From a bacterium (lineage in GTDB: Bacteria; CLD3; SB21), in assembly GCA_013360215.1 (NCBI GenBank), contig JABWCP010000006.1:1-64000 (forward strand): a DNA stretch of 64,000 nucleotides, read 5' to 3'. Each line of letters begins with the position of its first letter. The stretch's first letter is position 1. Below, in pieces: positions 16,676-25,277 of this stretch. Under the pieces are notes generated by a model. It saw nothing but the letters and a program-made list of their open reading frames with translations. It ran no database searches and had not been told where the DNA came from. The position numbers were made by a program, and so were the translations under genes.

Positions 16676-18721
16676 TCAATAGGCCATGATGTTTTCGATA
16701 GCATGGGCGATTTTGGCTTCATCCACCAGCACCGCGGCTTCCAGAATACGTGAGAAGGGGATCGGGCAATCCGCACTGCATACGCGCGTCACCGGGGCGT
16801 CAAGATATTCAAAACATTCCTGAGTTATGCGCGCTGCGATTTCACCGCTAAATCCGCCGGTAGCCTGATTTTCGGTCACGACTAAAACGCGATTGGTTTT
16901 TTGAACCGAGCGTTTGATCGTTTCCATATCCAGCGGTACGATGGAGCGGATGTCGATCACTTCAGCATGGATACCTTTATCGGCCATTTTTCCGGCAGCA
17001 CGCAAAGACCAATGTACGGGTGTTCCGTAGGTAACGATGGTTACATCCTGGCCTTCACGACGCACGCGGGCTTTGCCAAACGGTACAAAATGATTTTCAT
17101 CCGTTTTGGGGCTTTGCGCAAAAATCTGATTGTACAAAAATTTAGGCTCGAGGAAAAAAGTAATACCGCGGGAGCGAATGGCGGTACGCAAAAGTCCTGC
17201 CGCATCATCGGCAAAAGACGGTACAACGACACGCACGCCCGGAAGATTAGCCATTATGCCCTCCACAGTTTGTGAGTGGTAGAGGCCGCCGCCGATATAT
17301 CCGCCGCTGGCGAGGCGAATTACGATATTGGGGCAGTTTTGACCATTGCTGCGATAGTATTCATGGCTCGTTTCGACGATTTGCTCCATCGCAGGCCACA
17401 CATAGTCTGCAAACTGAGCGGCTTCGATCACGACGCGCACATTATCATGCCAACGCGAAAATCCGTTGGCCGTGCCGACGATAAAATCTTCGGCAATCGG
17501 CGCATTAAATACGCGCCCGCGTCCGAATTCCTGTTGCATGCCTTTGGTCGCATTAAATACACCGCCTTTATCTTTGGAAGCGACGTCTTGTCCCCACAAA
17601 AACGTATCGGGATTATGTCGAAATTCTTCGTGAAATACGCGGTTCATCGCCTGTAGTATTTTTTCGGTAGGTTCGCCGTCCGGTGTAGGCGTTTCTTCGA
17701 CCTGAATCGGTTCGGGTGTCACAAAATCCATGGCGGTCGCGGGATCGGGAGTAGGCGCGGCTTCCGCTTTGGCAGCCGCTTCATCGACGATGTTTTTATT
17801 ATCATTTTCGATCGCCGTAATTTCGTCTTCGCTAAAAATGCGCTCTTCGACTAAAAAGGAACGGAATTTATGCAAAGGATCTAACTTTTGCATGTCGGCT
17901 AATTCTTCCGGCGAACGGTATAATTCATGACGATCGCTATTGGAGTGCGAATTCATACGAACACAATCGGCATGCACGATGGCCGGACCTTCACCGGAAC
18001 GCACGTACGCGATGGCTTCGTCCATGGCGCGACGGCTGTCAAAAAAATCTTTGCCGTCGCAATTGAAAATTTTCAAGTTTTTGAGGCCTCTGAAATTTTC
18101 CGATACGACGTAGTTGGCTGTTTGTTCTTCGGTGGGAACCGAAATGCCGTAGTGATTGTTTTGAATAATAAATATCACCGGTAACTGTTCACGCGAAGCG
18201 CCGTTCATGGCTTCATACACGTAGCCTTCCGAGGACGAAGAGTCGCCGAAGCTGGCAAAAGCGATCGCGTCGGATTTATAATACTTGATCGCACGCGCGA
18301 CACCGACCGCATGCAGCGTGTGATTGGAAACGCAGGATGAAACGTTTTCGATCTGAATTTCCGGTTTCGCAAAGTGGTTGGACATATGGCGTCCGCCGCT
18401 GGCCACATCATCTTTGCGGCTGAGACCGTTGAGCATGATTTCATAAGGGGAAATGCCGGCGGCAAGGCATGTCAATTGATCGCGGTAGTAGGGGAAAAGA
18501 AAATCTTTGTTGGCGCGAAAGGAAAGGCCGAGGGCGAGCTGAATGCCTTCGTGTCCGCCGCACATCGCGAGGTAAGACCAACCTTTGGATTGGCGGATAA
18601 ATATGGAAGCCTGATTATCGATCAGGCGACTCATATGCGCCAGAGTGTACCATTGTTTAAGAGTGTCGCGTTTGATTTCGGGACGTTTGGCTCCCGATTT
18701 GGATGATGCAACAGCTTCCAA
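16676..18721 (-). CDS. 2-oxoacid dehydrogenase E1, fused alpha and beta subunits
   Basis: The E1 component of a branched-chain 2-oxoacid or pyruvate-type dehydrogenase, with both subunits in one chain. The alpha part (about residues 1-315) has the ThDP region FGDSSSSEGYVYEAMN, then IIQNNHYGISVPTEEQ. An acidic, Pro/Ala-rich linker follows (AEAAPTPDP and neighbours). The beta part has NAPIAEDFIVGTANGFS, IEAAQFADYVWPAMEQI, and the C-terminal transketolase-like domain with VTENQATGGFSGEIA. The frame is open to a TTG at 18814, but a good promoter sits exactly there. I therefore prefer the TTG at 18721, which follows CGGAGAG. E2 and E3 genes are not nearby; the substrate is uncertain. Confidence 0.9.
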   Translation of the reverse strand: MEAVASSKSGAKRPEIKRDTLKQWYTLAHMSRLIDNQASIFIRQSKGWSYLAMCGGHEGIQLALGLSFRANKDFLFPYYRDQLTCLAAGISPYEIMLNGLSRKDDVASGGRHMSNHFAKPEIQIENVSSCVSNHTLHAVGVARAIKYYKSDAIAFASFGDSSSSEGYVYEAMNGASREQLPVIFIIQNNHYGISVPTEEQTANYVVSENFRGLKNLKIFNCDGKDFFDSRRAMDEAIAYVRSGEGPAIVHADCVRMNSHSNSDRHELYRSPEELADMQKLDPLHKFRSFLVEERIFSEDEITAIENDNKNIVDEAAAKAEAAPTPDPATAMDFVTPEPIQVEETPTPDGEPTEKILQAMNRVFHEEFRHNPDTFLWGQDVASKDKGGVFNATKGMQQEFGRGRVFNAPIAEDFIVGTANGFSRWHDNVRVVIEAAQFADYVWPAMEQIVETSHEYYRSNGQNCPNIVIRLASGGYIGGGLYHSQTVEGIMANLPGVRVVVPSFADDAAGLLRTAIRSRGITFFLEPKFLYNQIFAQSPKTDENHFVPFGKARVRREGQDVTIVTYGTPVHWSLRAAGKMADKGIHAEVIDIRSIVPLDMETIKRSVQKTNRVLVVTENQATGGFSGEIAARITQECFEYLDAPVTRVCSADCPIPFSRILEAAVLVDEAKIAHAIENIMAY

Positions 18722-18785
18722 AATGTCTCTCCGTTTTTGGTGAAACCTATGTTTTAACAACTCTGTTTTTTTCAATAAACGCGGC

Positions 18786-18814
18786 ACTATAGTGAAAAAA
18801 TCAAAGCGATTCAA
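18786..18814 (-). promoter_or_regulatory. Candidate promoter of the E1 gene
   Basis: On the minus strand TTGAAT (18814-18809) and TATAGT (18791-18786) are spaced by exactly 17 bases. TATAGT matches the -10 consensus at five of six. It overlaps the first codons of the longest reading frame, which argues for the downstream start at 18721. Confidence 0.5.
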
Positions 18815-18877
18815 GCAAATTGTTGGGTCAACGATTTAACCAAAATGGTTAGGTGAGGCAACAAAAGTCAGCGTGAA

Positions 18878-19558
18878 CTATTCTTCAAGAATGTATTCGA
18901 AGGTGAGAAACGAAGTGACGATAATGGTGACATCAAAACCGAGGAGAATCTTAATCCAATCGAAGGCTCCGGACAAAGGTTCCCCACGGAGTAAAACGGC
19001 TGTGGCTTCGACGGCTGCAATAATCATGGGTATGGTAACCGGGAACAAAAGCACCGGCAAGAGCACCTCACGCATGCGGGTATTCAGTGCTACGGCGGAA
19101 AAAACCGTACCCGTACCGATAAAGCCAAGCGTGCCGAGTATGCTGATCAGGAGTAATCCCGGGAGTTGTTCCCATATATTGACATTAAAGAAGAGTACAA
19201 ACACCGGTATGATAAACAGTTCAACGGTAAACATAAACATCGCGCCGGAGAGCAATTTACCCAGATAAATGGCGCCTTTATCAACGGGCACCATGATAAG
19301 CGCCTGCATATTGCCGTTATCGTTTTCCGATGCGAAAGCGCGGTTAAGTCCCAAAGTGCCGGCAAATGTAAAGGCGACCCACAGCATGCCGGCGCCAATC
19401 TCCTGTATTTCCTGAGAACCCGGGCTGACAGTAAAATTGAACACCACCAACACGAGAATACCAAACACCAGCATGGCACTGAATGATTCTTTAGTGCGCT
19501 TTTCGGTAAGGAAGTCCTTCTCGAAGATGGTCCAAACGATGCGGAGAAAGGCGTTCAT
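18878..19558 (-). CDS. ccmB: CcmB-type cytochrome c maturation permease
   Basis: A 226-residue integral membrane protein with six predicted hydrophobic spans. It opens IVWTIFEKDFLTEKRTKESFSAMLVFG and has GLNRAFASENDNGNMQALIM, both characteristic of CcmB, the membrane subunit of the CcmAB ABC complex in cytochrome c maturation (system I). No ccmA, ccmC or ccmE lies beside it, so it is isolated from its expected partners within this window. The E1 gene lies downstream on the same strand and has its own promoter candidate. No strong ribosome binding site is seen before the ATG. Confidence 0.88.
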   Translation of the reverse strand: MNAFLRIVWTIFEKDFLTEKRTKESFSAMLVFGILVLVVFNFTVSPGSQEIQEIGAGMLWVAFTFAGTLGLNRAFASENDNGNMQALIMVPVDKGAIYLGKLLSGAMFMFTVELFIIPVFVLFFNVNIWEQLPGLLLISILGTLGFIGTGTVFSAVALNTRMREVLLPVLLFPVTIPMIIAAVEATAVLLRGEPLSGAFDWIKILLGFDVTIIVTSFLTFEYILEE

Positions 19559-19592
19559 GTGTTCTTAAGTTAGTATCGTAGCCTAAAACAAC

Positions 19593-19614
19593 AACACCAG
19601 CTTGCGCTGGTGTT
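19593..19614 (-). terminator. Hairpin after tRNA-Pro
   Basis: AACACCAGC (19593-19601) pairs with GCTGGTGTT (19606-19614) around a TTGC loop. On the minus strand it is followed by the T-rich stretch GTTGTTTT, which suits a tRNA terminator. Confidence 0.5.
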
Positions 19615-19665
19615 AAAAAATTTGTTTTATTTCGACATAAAATCCATGTGTTGCGATATGTATCG

Positions 19666-19740
19666 TCGGGGTGGGGAGATTCGAACTCCCGACCTCTTGG
19701 TCCCGAACCAAGCACGCTAACCGGGCTGCGCTACACCCCG
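19666..19740 (-). tRNA. tRNA-Pro (anticodon CGG)
   Basis: The minus strand folds as a full cloverleaf. The acceptor CGGGGTG pairs with CACCCCG, the D stem is GCGC/GCGT, the anticodon stem CTTGG/CCAAG encloses TTCGGGA with anticodon CGG, and the T stem GGGAG/CTCCC encloses TTCGAAT. The discriminator base is A and CCA is not encoded. It reads the proline codon CCG. An open frame across it (19491-19715) is a translation shadow. Confidence 0.97.
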
Positions 19741-19820
19741 AACATAAAACAATGCCCTGATACAACAAGGCGGGGCAATCATGCTAAAAAAAAAACTTAA
19801 ATGCAACAAGTTTTTAGCAG

Positions 19821-20066
19821 CTATGCCACTTCGATCTGATACTGTTCGATGACAAGATTGGCCAAAAGTTTCTGACACATCGTATCGGCCTGACGTGCCG
19901 CGTCTTCTTTTGAAGAGGCTTCCATTTTTATTTCGATATACCGGCCGAGCCGAACGTCATCTATTCCGTTAAAACCGAGAGTTTCAAGCGAAGACATGAC
20001 AACTTTGCCCTGGGGATCCAGGACTCCCGCTTTAGGCGTAACTTTTATTTTGATCGTACACAGCAT
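19821..20066 (-). CDS. purS: Phosphoribosylformylglycinamidine synthase subunit PurS
   Basis: An 81-residue PurS, the small bridging subunit of the three-part FGAM synthase (PurS, PurQ, PurL) in purine synthesis. It opens with IKIKVTPKAGVLDPQGKVV and contains LGFNGIDDVRLGRYIEI, both diagnostic, and its length is typical. The genes for PurQ and PurL are not adjacent; it lies between an M61 peptidase gene (21 bases upstream) and tRNA-Pro. Confidence 0.93.
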   Translation of the reverse strand: MLCTIKIKVTPKAGVLDPQGKVVMSSLETLGFNGIDDVRLGRYIEIKMEASSKEDAARQADTMCQKLLANLVIEQYQIEVA

Positions 20067-20087
20067 GTTGGATTTCCTGTTTATTTT

Positions 20088-21809
20088 TTATGGTGATGAT
20101 AAAATGCTTTGGCGAATGCGTAATTGTTTTTCCGTCGGAGCGGCGATTTCTTTAATGCTCACCGTCGGTTTTTGGGAAGCGACGATGGTTCCTTTGAGTG
20201 CTATAGGTTTTCCGTTGCGTTGAACCATGAGGCGTACCGATTCGCCCACGCTGAGCGATTCGAGCGCCTCGATGCGAGTCCGAATACCGTCCATCGTCGT
20301 AGGTAACGTTTGTTCCTGAATAGACGTGACAATATCTCCGGATTGCAAGCCCAATGCAAAAGCGGTTGAATTTTCAGACACCGATTGGACAACTAATTTT
20401 CCACCGGCACTTACATCCCAAAACCAACCGTGGGCCGGTGTATAGATGATATCATAGGCCAACCCCGCTTTTTCCAAAATCTCCCGCACCGGCAAAGGTT
20501 TCCCGCCGGCAATGTAGTGCGAATAAAACGAAGTAAAATCAACACCGGTGAACTGTTTGATGGTCATGATGAGCGTTTTGTCATCATAGGGTTTGTCTTT
20601 TTTTCCGAAGGCACGATGCATGCGCACCATCAGACTATCCATCGAAACCGCGTTATCCGTTCGATCGCGCATCTCAATATCCATAAGCCATGCCGTCAGC
20701 GAACCCTGTGTGTACATAGCCGGGGCAACGCCGATCTCCGATGCGTTCCGGCTGAGCGTCTCTAGATTGGCCGAAGGATTTTCAGCGGCAATATCGCGAA
20801 ACGTATTATAAAAAACTTTTTTCGATAAAAGCCCTGTACGCATCAGCGTAAGCTGCGCATAATATTCAGTAACGCCTTCGATAAACCAAAGGTTCTGTAT
20901 TCGTAGCGGTGCTTGATAGTTGATGATATGTAGTTCTTTGGGATGAAAACGTTCCGGATTCCAACGATGGAAAAATTCATGAGCCAGTACGCGAATCAGG
21001 TACGATGAACGCAAATTGCGCTGACTCGCGAAAGGCGGTAAGTAATACGATGACGCACGCGTGCTTTCCAAAGCACCGTACCGGCTGCCCGCTGCAAAAA
21101 AATTATATAAAAAATAATACGCTTCACTCGGACGATCGTCAAATAAGCGATTTTGGTAACGTATAATGGTTTTGGCAAGATTCAAAAGCGTGTCGGTTTT
21201 TATGTCCGTTTCGCTATTGATGACAAAATGATAATCCGTGCTATCCAGTGTAAAACGGAAAGCTTCGATAGGCCATGTACCCAAAAGCGCCGGCGCATCC
21301 ACCAGTTCATCGTAAGAACGCGCCGCATAACGGAAGTCGGAAATGCGTGACAGTGGCGTCCATACGCGCCAACCACAGGGAAGCTGAAACTCGACTTGAC
21401 AGGCTTCCGTTTGATAACCCTTGATGTAGCCAAATACGCTCGGACCATTATAAAAAAATGTCGAACGATCCATAGAGTTCAATGTGGTCGGTAATACAGG
21501 CACACTGTCTTCGGGGATGTCATGAATGCGGTAGGTGATGCGTGCGAGTTGGCGTGCGTTTTTGACAAACCATTCGTTATTATTGAGGCGTGAAACAGAT
21601 ATTTCTTTTCCTTTTATGTCCCAAGCTTGCACACTGTCAACCCAACGCCCGTAGTCCACGATACGATAGTTTCCGGGTGACCATGCCGGCATACAAAACG
21701 TTGCCGATTTGAGTTTGATTCCGGTGAGCGTGAGCGTGACGTAACCTTGATCGGAGGACGGACGGGGAATATCAAGCCGATACTGAAAGCGGGGCGTTTG
21801 AGCCGTCAA
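20088..21809 (-). CDS. M61-family aminopeptidase with PDZ domain
   Basis: A glycyl-aminopeptidase-like M61 metallopeptidase of 573 residues from the TTG at 21809. The zinc motif is VLAHEFFHRW (about residue 278), with the downstream Glu in WFIEGVTEYYAQL. A C-terminal PDZ domain (residues 455-545) has VVQSVSENSTAFALGLQSGDIV. Immediately upstream in frame the codons read IRIIFIFISAGLLTAQ, a good signal peptide core. The only start for it would be a CTG at 21848, seven bases after an AGGGG ribosome binding site. That start seems likely and would make this a periplasmic or secreted enzyme. It follows the glycogen-synthase-like gene closely. Confidence 0.9.
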   Translation of the reverse strand: MTAQTPRFQYRLDIPRPSSDQGYVTLTLTGIKLKSATFCMPAWSPGNYRIVDYGRWVDSVQAWDIKGKEISVSRLNNNEWFVKNARQLARITYRIHDIPEDSVPVLPTTLNSMDRSTFFYNGPSVFGYIKGYQTEACQVEFQLPCGWRVWTPLSRISDFRYAARSYDELVDAPALLGTWPIEAFRFTLDSTDYHFVINSETDIKTDTLLNLAKTIIRYQNRLFDDRPSEAYYFLYNFFAAGSRYGALESTRASSYYLPPFASQRNLRSSYLIRVLAHEFFHRWNPERFHPKELHIINYQAPLRIQNLWFIEGVTEYYAQLTLMRTGLLSKKVFYNTFRDIAAENPSANLETLSRNASEIGVAPAMYTQGSLTAWLMDIEMRDRTDNAVSMDSLMVRMHRAFGKKDKPYDDKTLIMTIKQFTGVDFTSFYSHYIAGGKPLPVREILEKAGLAYDIIYTPAHGWFWDVSAGGKLVVQSVSENSTAFALGLQSGDIVTSIQEQTLPTTMDGIRTRIEALESLSVGESVRLMVQRNGKPIALKGTIVASQKPTVSIKEIAAPTEKQLRIRQSILSSP

Positions 21810-21859
21810 TAGTCCGGCGCTAATGAATATAAAAATAATTCGTATCAGAACGCCGCCCC

Positions 21860-23329
21860 TTACTTCAATTTAGCCAGCGCTTTTTCGTACAGCTTGATCA
21901 TAGAACTCGCGCTGAGTGCCCAGTTCGCATCGGATTTCATCGCATGACGAACAAGATGATCCCAGCCGTTTTTGTCCGTTTCGTAATAGGAAACGGCGGC
22001 GGCTATTTTTTTGACCATATCCTTTTCGTCGGAGTAAATAATCGCGTTACCGGATGTGCTTTTTTCTTTGGTCGGGGTAAAACGATCACTGATGATACAT
22101 TCTTCGCGAATTACGGGTATGCCGCCGTAACGAATGCCGTTCATAAAATAGATTTCGGCGAAGTCATCCGAAGGAGGTATATACAACATATCGGCTACGG
22201 CAAAAAAATTGTGCCGGAACTGCTCTTCGGGATCCTGCATCGTAAAAAAAGTGTGGTTTGGATTTTTGGTAATCAACGGTTTTAAAGATGAGACGGACGA
22301 AATCGAATCGTTGGCCAAAATGAACAGTTGCAACTTCACATCTTTGACAGCTTTGAGAAATTGAGACAGCGCTTTATGCTGCGAAGCTAAATCCTCTACC
22401 AGAATACCAAAAATCGGGTGTGCCGGATCAAATCCTGTACGTTTATCATCTAAAAAACCTTCGCGGTTGGTGACTTTTCGCTCAAGTTTTTCCGCTGAAT
22501 AGGATTTATATAAGGTATTATTATTGACCGGACTCCAATAATTGTGCTCTCCGCCAAAATAAGACTCCTGCACCATTTTGGCCGATGCCAAAATAGCCTC
22601 CACATCGTTGGCCGGTTTGGTGATGGTCTTCAGATGTTTATGCGTCATCGGTATCGTGACGGCATCGGAATGCATGATAGCTGTTTTGAGAAAACTGAAT
22701 TTGCTTTTGTGAAAGCATTTTTCTTTTTCGATGATGTGCGCCTGGCCGAAGGCCTTGTCAAAAACGGATTTGTCAAACAAAGCGGGTTCTTCCGTGTTAA
22801 TAACGGAAAATGTAATGATCGTTTTTTTGAAAAAATTATTTTGCTTCTGCTCTTCGCGGATCATGGCGGGCAAAAGGCCGGACTGCCAATCTATACAGTG
22901 TACGATATCCGGCTGCCATCCCAGAGTTTTTAAGGTTTCGATAGCCGTGCGGGCCAACAAAATAAAACGTTCATCGTTGTCTTTATAATATTCGCCCGTG
23001 CGTTTATCACGGTAGAGATCGGAGCGTTTGTAGTATTTTTCTTGTTCGGCAAAATATATCTGCGTTTTGGTTTCCGGAATGAAGCCCGATTTGACGGACA
23101 CCGGCAGATCGCCGTTATACATTTTTACGGGAATGTCTTTCATCCGAATAATATCGCGGATGATGTGTTTTCGCTCATTGATCAGACTGTATTTGGGCAT
23201 AAGTACGCGCACTTCATGTCCCATAGATTGCAATTGTGCAGGCAACCCGGCCGCAAATTCGGCTACGCGTCCGTCACGGGCAAAAGGGTAAACCGCCGGT
23301 GCTACAAAAAAAATTTTGGATTTTTTCAT
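21860..23329 (-). CDS. Divergent glycogen-synthase-like GT5 protein
   Basis: A 489-residue two-domain protein with clear GT5 (GlgA) ancestry: MPKYSLINERKH, DNDERFILLARTAIETLKTLGWQPDIVHC, and IRYGGIPVIRE. The N-terminal KxGGL loop that binds the sugar nucleotide reads RDGRVAEF, and the usual FEPCGLTQ catalytic stretch reads DDFAEIYFMN. It resembles the divergent starch-synthase-domain proteins common in Bacteroidota rather than classical GlgA. It may be inactive, regulatory, or use a different donor. It starts 17 bases after galT on the same strand, so both probably form a sugar-metabolism operon with the M61 gene downstream. Confidence 0.75.
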   Translation of the reverse strand: MKKSKIFFVAPAVYPFARDGRVAEFAAGLPAQLQSMGHEVRVLMPKYSLINERKHIIRDIIRMKDIPVKMYNGDLPVSVKSGFIPETKTQIYFAEQEKYYKRSDLYRDKRTGEYYKDNDERFILLARTAIETLKTLGWQPDIVHCIDWQSGLLPAMIREEQKQNNFFKKTIITFSVINTEEPALFDKSVFDKAFGQAHIIEKEKCFHKSKFSFLKTAIMHSDAVTIPMTHKHLKTITKPANDVEAILASAKMVQESYFGGEHNYWSPVNNNTLYKSYSAEKLERKVTNREGFLDDKRTGFDPAHPIFGILVEDLASQHKALSQFLKAVKDVKLQLFILANDSISSVSSLKPLITKNPNHTFFTMQDPEEQFRHNFFAVADMLYIPPSDDFAEIYFMNGIRYGGIPVIREECIISDRFTPTKEKSTSGNAIIYSDEKDMVKKIAAAVSYYETDKNGWDHLVRHAMKSDANWALSASSMIKLYEKALAKLK

Positions 23330-23346
23330 ATCCTAAACAAACTCCA

Positions 23347-24345
23347 TTAAAGTCGAACTTGTCGTAAATACGTCGCCGCATTTTCCGGCGCCGTAGGGTT
23401 AATAAAAAAACCGGAGCCCCATTCAAATCCGGCCACACGCGTCAACTTAGGAATAATCTCGATATGCCAATGGTACGCGTGATCGGGGACATAGGTATTG
23501 AGAGGCGCCGTATGCAATACAAAATTATAAGGCGGATGGTTCAACGCTTTCCGAAGGCGCATCAGTGTTTCCTGAAAAACCGAAGCCAAAGCGTTAATCT
23601 TTTCGTCATTCATATCTTCAAAACGCACTTCATGAGTTGCCGGTAAAATCCATGTTTCAAACGGAAAACGTGCCGCAAAAGGTTCCAAAGTGATGAAACC
23701 GTCGCGGTCTAATACAATGCGTCGATTATCTTTGCGATCATCATTTAAAATACCGCAAAATACGCACTGGTTATGAGTTTGATGAAAGTCTTGCGAGCCG
23801 CGCAATTCTTCCTCGACAGTTTTGGGTACGACCGGTGTTGCGATAAGCTGCGAATGCGTATGCTCCACCGTAGCTCCGGCGGGCGCACCTTGATTTTTAA
23901 AGATGAGCGCATATTTCAAACGCGTATCATTGCGCAGGTCGCGGATACGGTCACGATAAGCGCGGATAACATTGGTAAAATCCGGTGCGCTCATTTCTTC
24001 CAGCGTACACTGGTGCTGAGGCGATTCGATGATCACTTCATGGGCACCTAAACCGTCCATAAATTCGTAAAAACCATTATGCCGGTGGCTCTCCTGACCT
24101 TCTACCATCAGCGCAGGAAATTTATTAGGCACTACACGCAGAGACCAACCGGGTTGATCTTTCATAGTTCCTTCGTGACGAAAAGCCATAATTTCGCTTG
24201 GCGTTAAATGTTCGTTACCGGCACAAAAAGGGCAACTTGTGGTTAATTGCGACGGCGTCTCTGCAAAATCTGACGGACGCTTCCCGCGTTCCTCAGAGAT
24301 GATGACCCAACGATTGACGATCGGATCTTTACGTAGTTCAGACAT
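23347..24345 (-). CDS. galT: Galactose-1-phosphate uridylyltransferase
   Basis: A 332-residue HIT-superfamily enzyme of the Leloir pathway that swaps UMP between UDP-glucose and galactose-1-phosphate. The N-terminal zinc site shows CPFCAGNE and a second CVFCG pair lies near residue 195. The active-site motif reads VEHTHSQLIATP, with the nucleophilic His region of the form HxHxQ. The C-terminal HAYHWHIEIIPKL is typical of the GalT fold. The first residues, LRKDPIVNRWVIISEERGKRPSDF, match the family start. It leads a minus-strand series with the glycogen-synthase-like gene. It may also act on other hexose phosphates. Confidence 0.93.
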   Translation of the reverse strand: MSELRKDPIVNRWVIISEERGKRPSDFAETPSQLTTSCPFCAGNEHLTPSEIMAFRHEGTMKDQPGWSLRVVPNKFPALMVEGQESHRHNGFYEFMDGLGAHEVIIESPQHQCTLEEMSAPDFTNVIRAYRDRIRDLRNDTRLKYALIFKNQGAPAGATVEHTHSQLIATPVVPKTVEEELRGSQDFHQTHNQCVFCGILNDDRKDNRRIVLDRDGFITLEPFAARFPFETWILPATHEVRFEDMNDEKINALASVFQETLMRLRKALNHPPYNFVLHTAPLNTYVPDHAYHWHIEIIPKLTRVAGFEWGSGFFINPTAPENAATYLRQVRL

Positions 24346-24594
24346 AATGCGTTCTGAGAAACATGGAGTATGCCGTGATATATCTCAAAACCGAAATCGC
24401 AATGTCAGTCACAATATTATTATTCAATCGGTGCAGTTTAATTGTTGTAATTTATGAATTTTTTGTAAAAAAGACAAATGGAAAACTAAGTAAAATTACA
24501 TAAACAAAAAACTTGCGCATGGAAGCAAATTGGATTAAGTTGAAATCAATTGCAAAAAAACCAAACCGTCAGATTCTAAAGAGGATTTCCGCAC

Positions 24595-25269
24595 ATGGAG
24601 GGTATTCAAACTACGGTCAAGTTCGCCGGTCCTGGCGATAGCGTCGCTGTTATAAAGGTCGGAGGGTACATTGATACGACGACGTCATCCGAACTGGAAC
24701 GTACGCTAGGCTCTTTGCTCAAAAAGAACCAACACCGTATTGTGGTAGATCTTGGCGATGTGGATTATATCAGTTCCGCAGGCTGGGGTATTTTTATTTC
24801 TGAAATCAAGGGTATCAAAGAAAATAGCGGCGATCTTAAGCTAGTTCGCATGATCCCCGAAGTGTATGAAGTTTTTGAATTACTCGAGTTTCATTATATT
24901 CTCAAAGCGTACGATACGCTGGACGAAGCCGTGGATGCCTTTGTCAAAGAGTCCGGCGGATCCATGTCGGCTAAACCGAAAGACAGCACTCAAACTATGC
25001 AAGCGGCATCGGTTGCCAAACCCGTAACCGCGGCGCCTGTTACTAAACAGGCTTCGAAACCGGCCGACGAGGCGGAAGACGAAGAAGATAATACACCGGC
25101 CACAACCCAAGGCGACGAAACCCCGGATGAATATCTTGCACGTGCGGTGCGTCAATATCCGACCTTGAGCGCTTGGCAGTTGAAAAAAGTACTTATGACC
25201 TCCGATTTCGGTTTTACCAATATGGGTTGGTTTGAAATTAGAAAAAAAATGAAGTCCGTTCGCCGGTAA
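24595..25269 (+). CDS. STAS-domain protein with an unknown C-terminal module
   Basis: A 224-residue protein. Residues 5-110 are a STAS (anti-sigma-antagonist) domain: VIKVGGYIDTTTSSELERTL, then IVVDLGDVDYISSAGWGIF, with Ser-Ser in the phosphorylation loop. A Thr/Ala/acidic linker follows (about residues 115-175). The last 45 residues (DEYLARAVRQYPTLSAWQLKK and on to KKMKSVRR) look like a compact basic helical module that I do not recognise. STAS proteins act in partner-switching signalling. No anti-sigma kinase or phosphatase is adjacent. It is followed 8 bases later by the M1 peptidase gene. GAGGA precedes the ATG. Confidence 0.85.
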   Translation: MEGIQTTVKFAGPGDSVAVIKVGGYIDTTTSSELERTLGSLLKKNQHRIVVDLGDVDYISSAGWGIFISEIKGIKENSGDLKLVRMIPEVYEVFELLEFHYILKAYDTLDEAVDAFVKESGGSMSAKPKDSTQTMQAASVAKPVTAAPVTKQASKPADEAEDEEDNTPATTQGDETPDEYLARAVRQYPTLSAWQLKKVLMTSDFGFTNMGWFEIRKKMKSVRR

Positions 25270-25277
25270 ATATTTTT

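Noticed and set aside
19491-19715. Open frame across tRNA-Pro
   Set aside because: It is the translation of the tRNA itself and its flank (GREFESPHP-type shadow) and overlaps ccmB.
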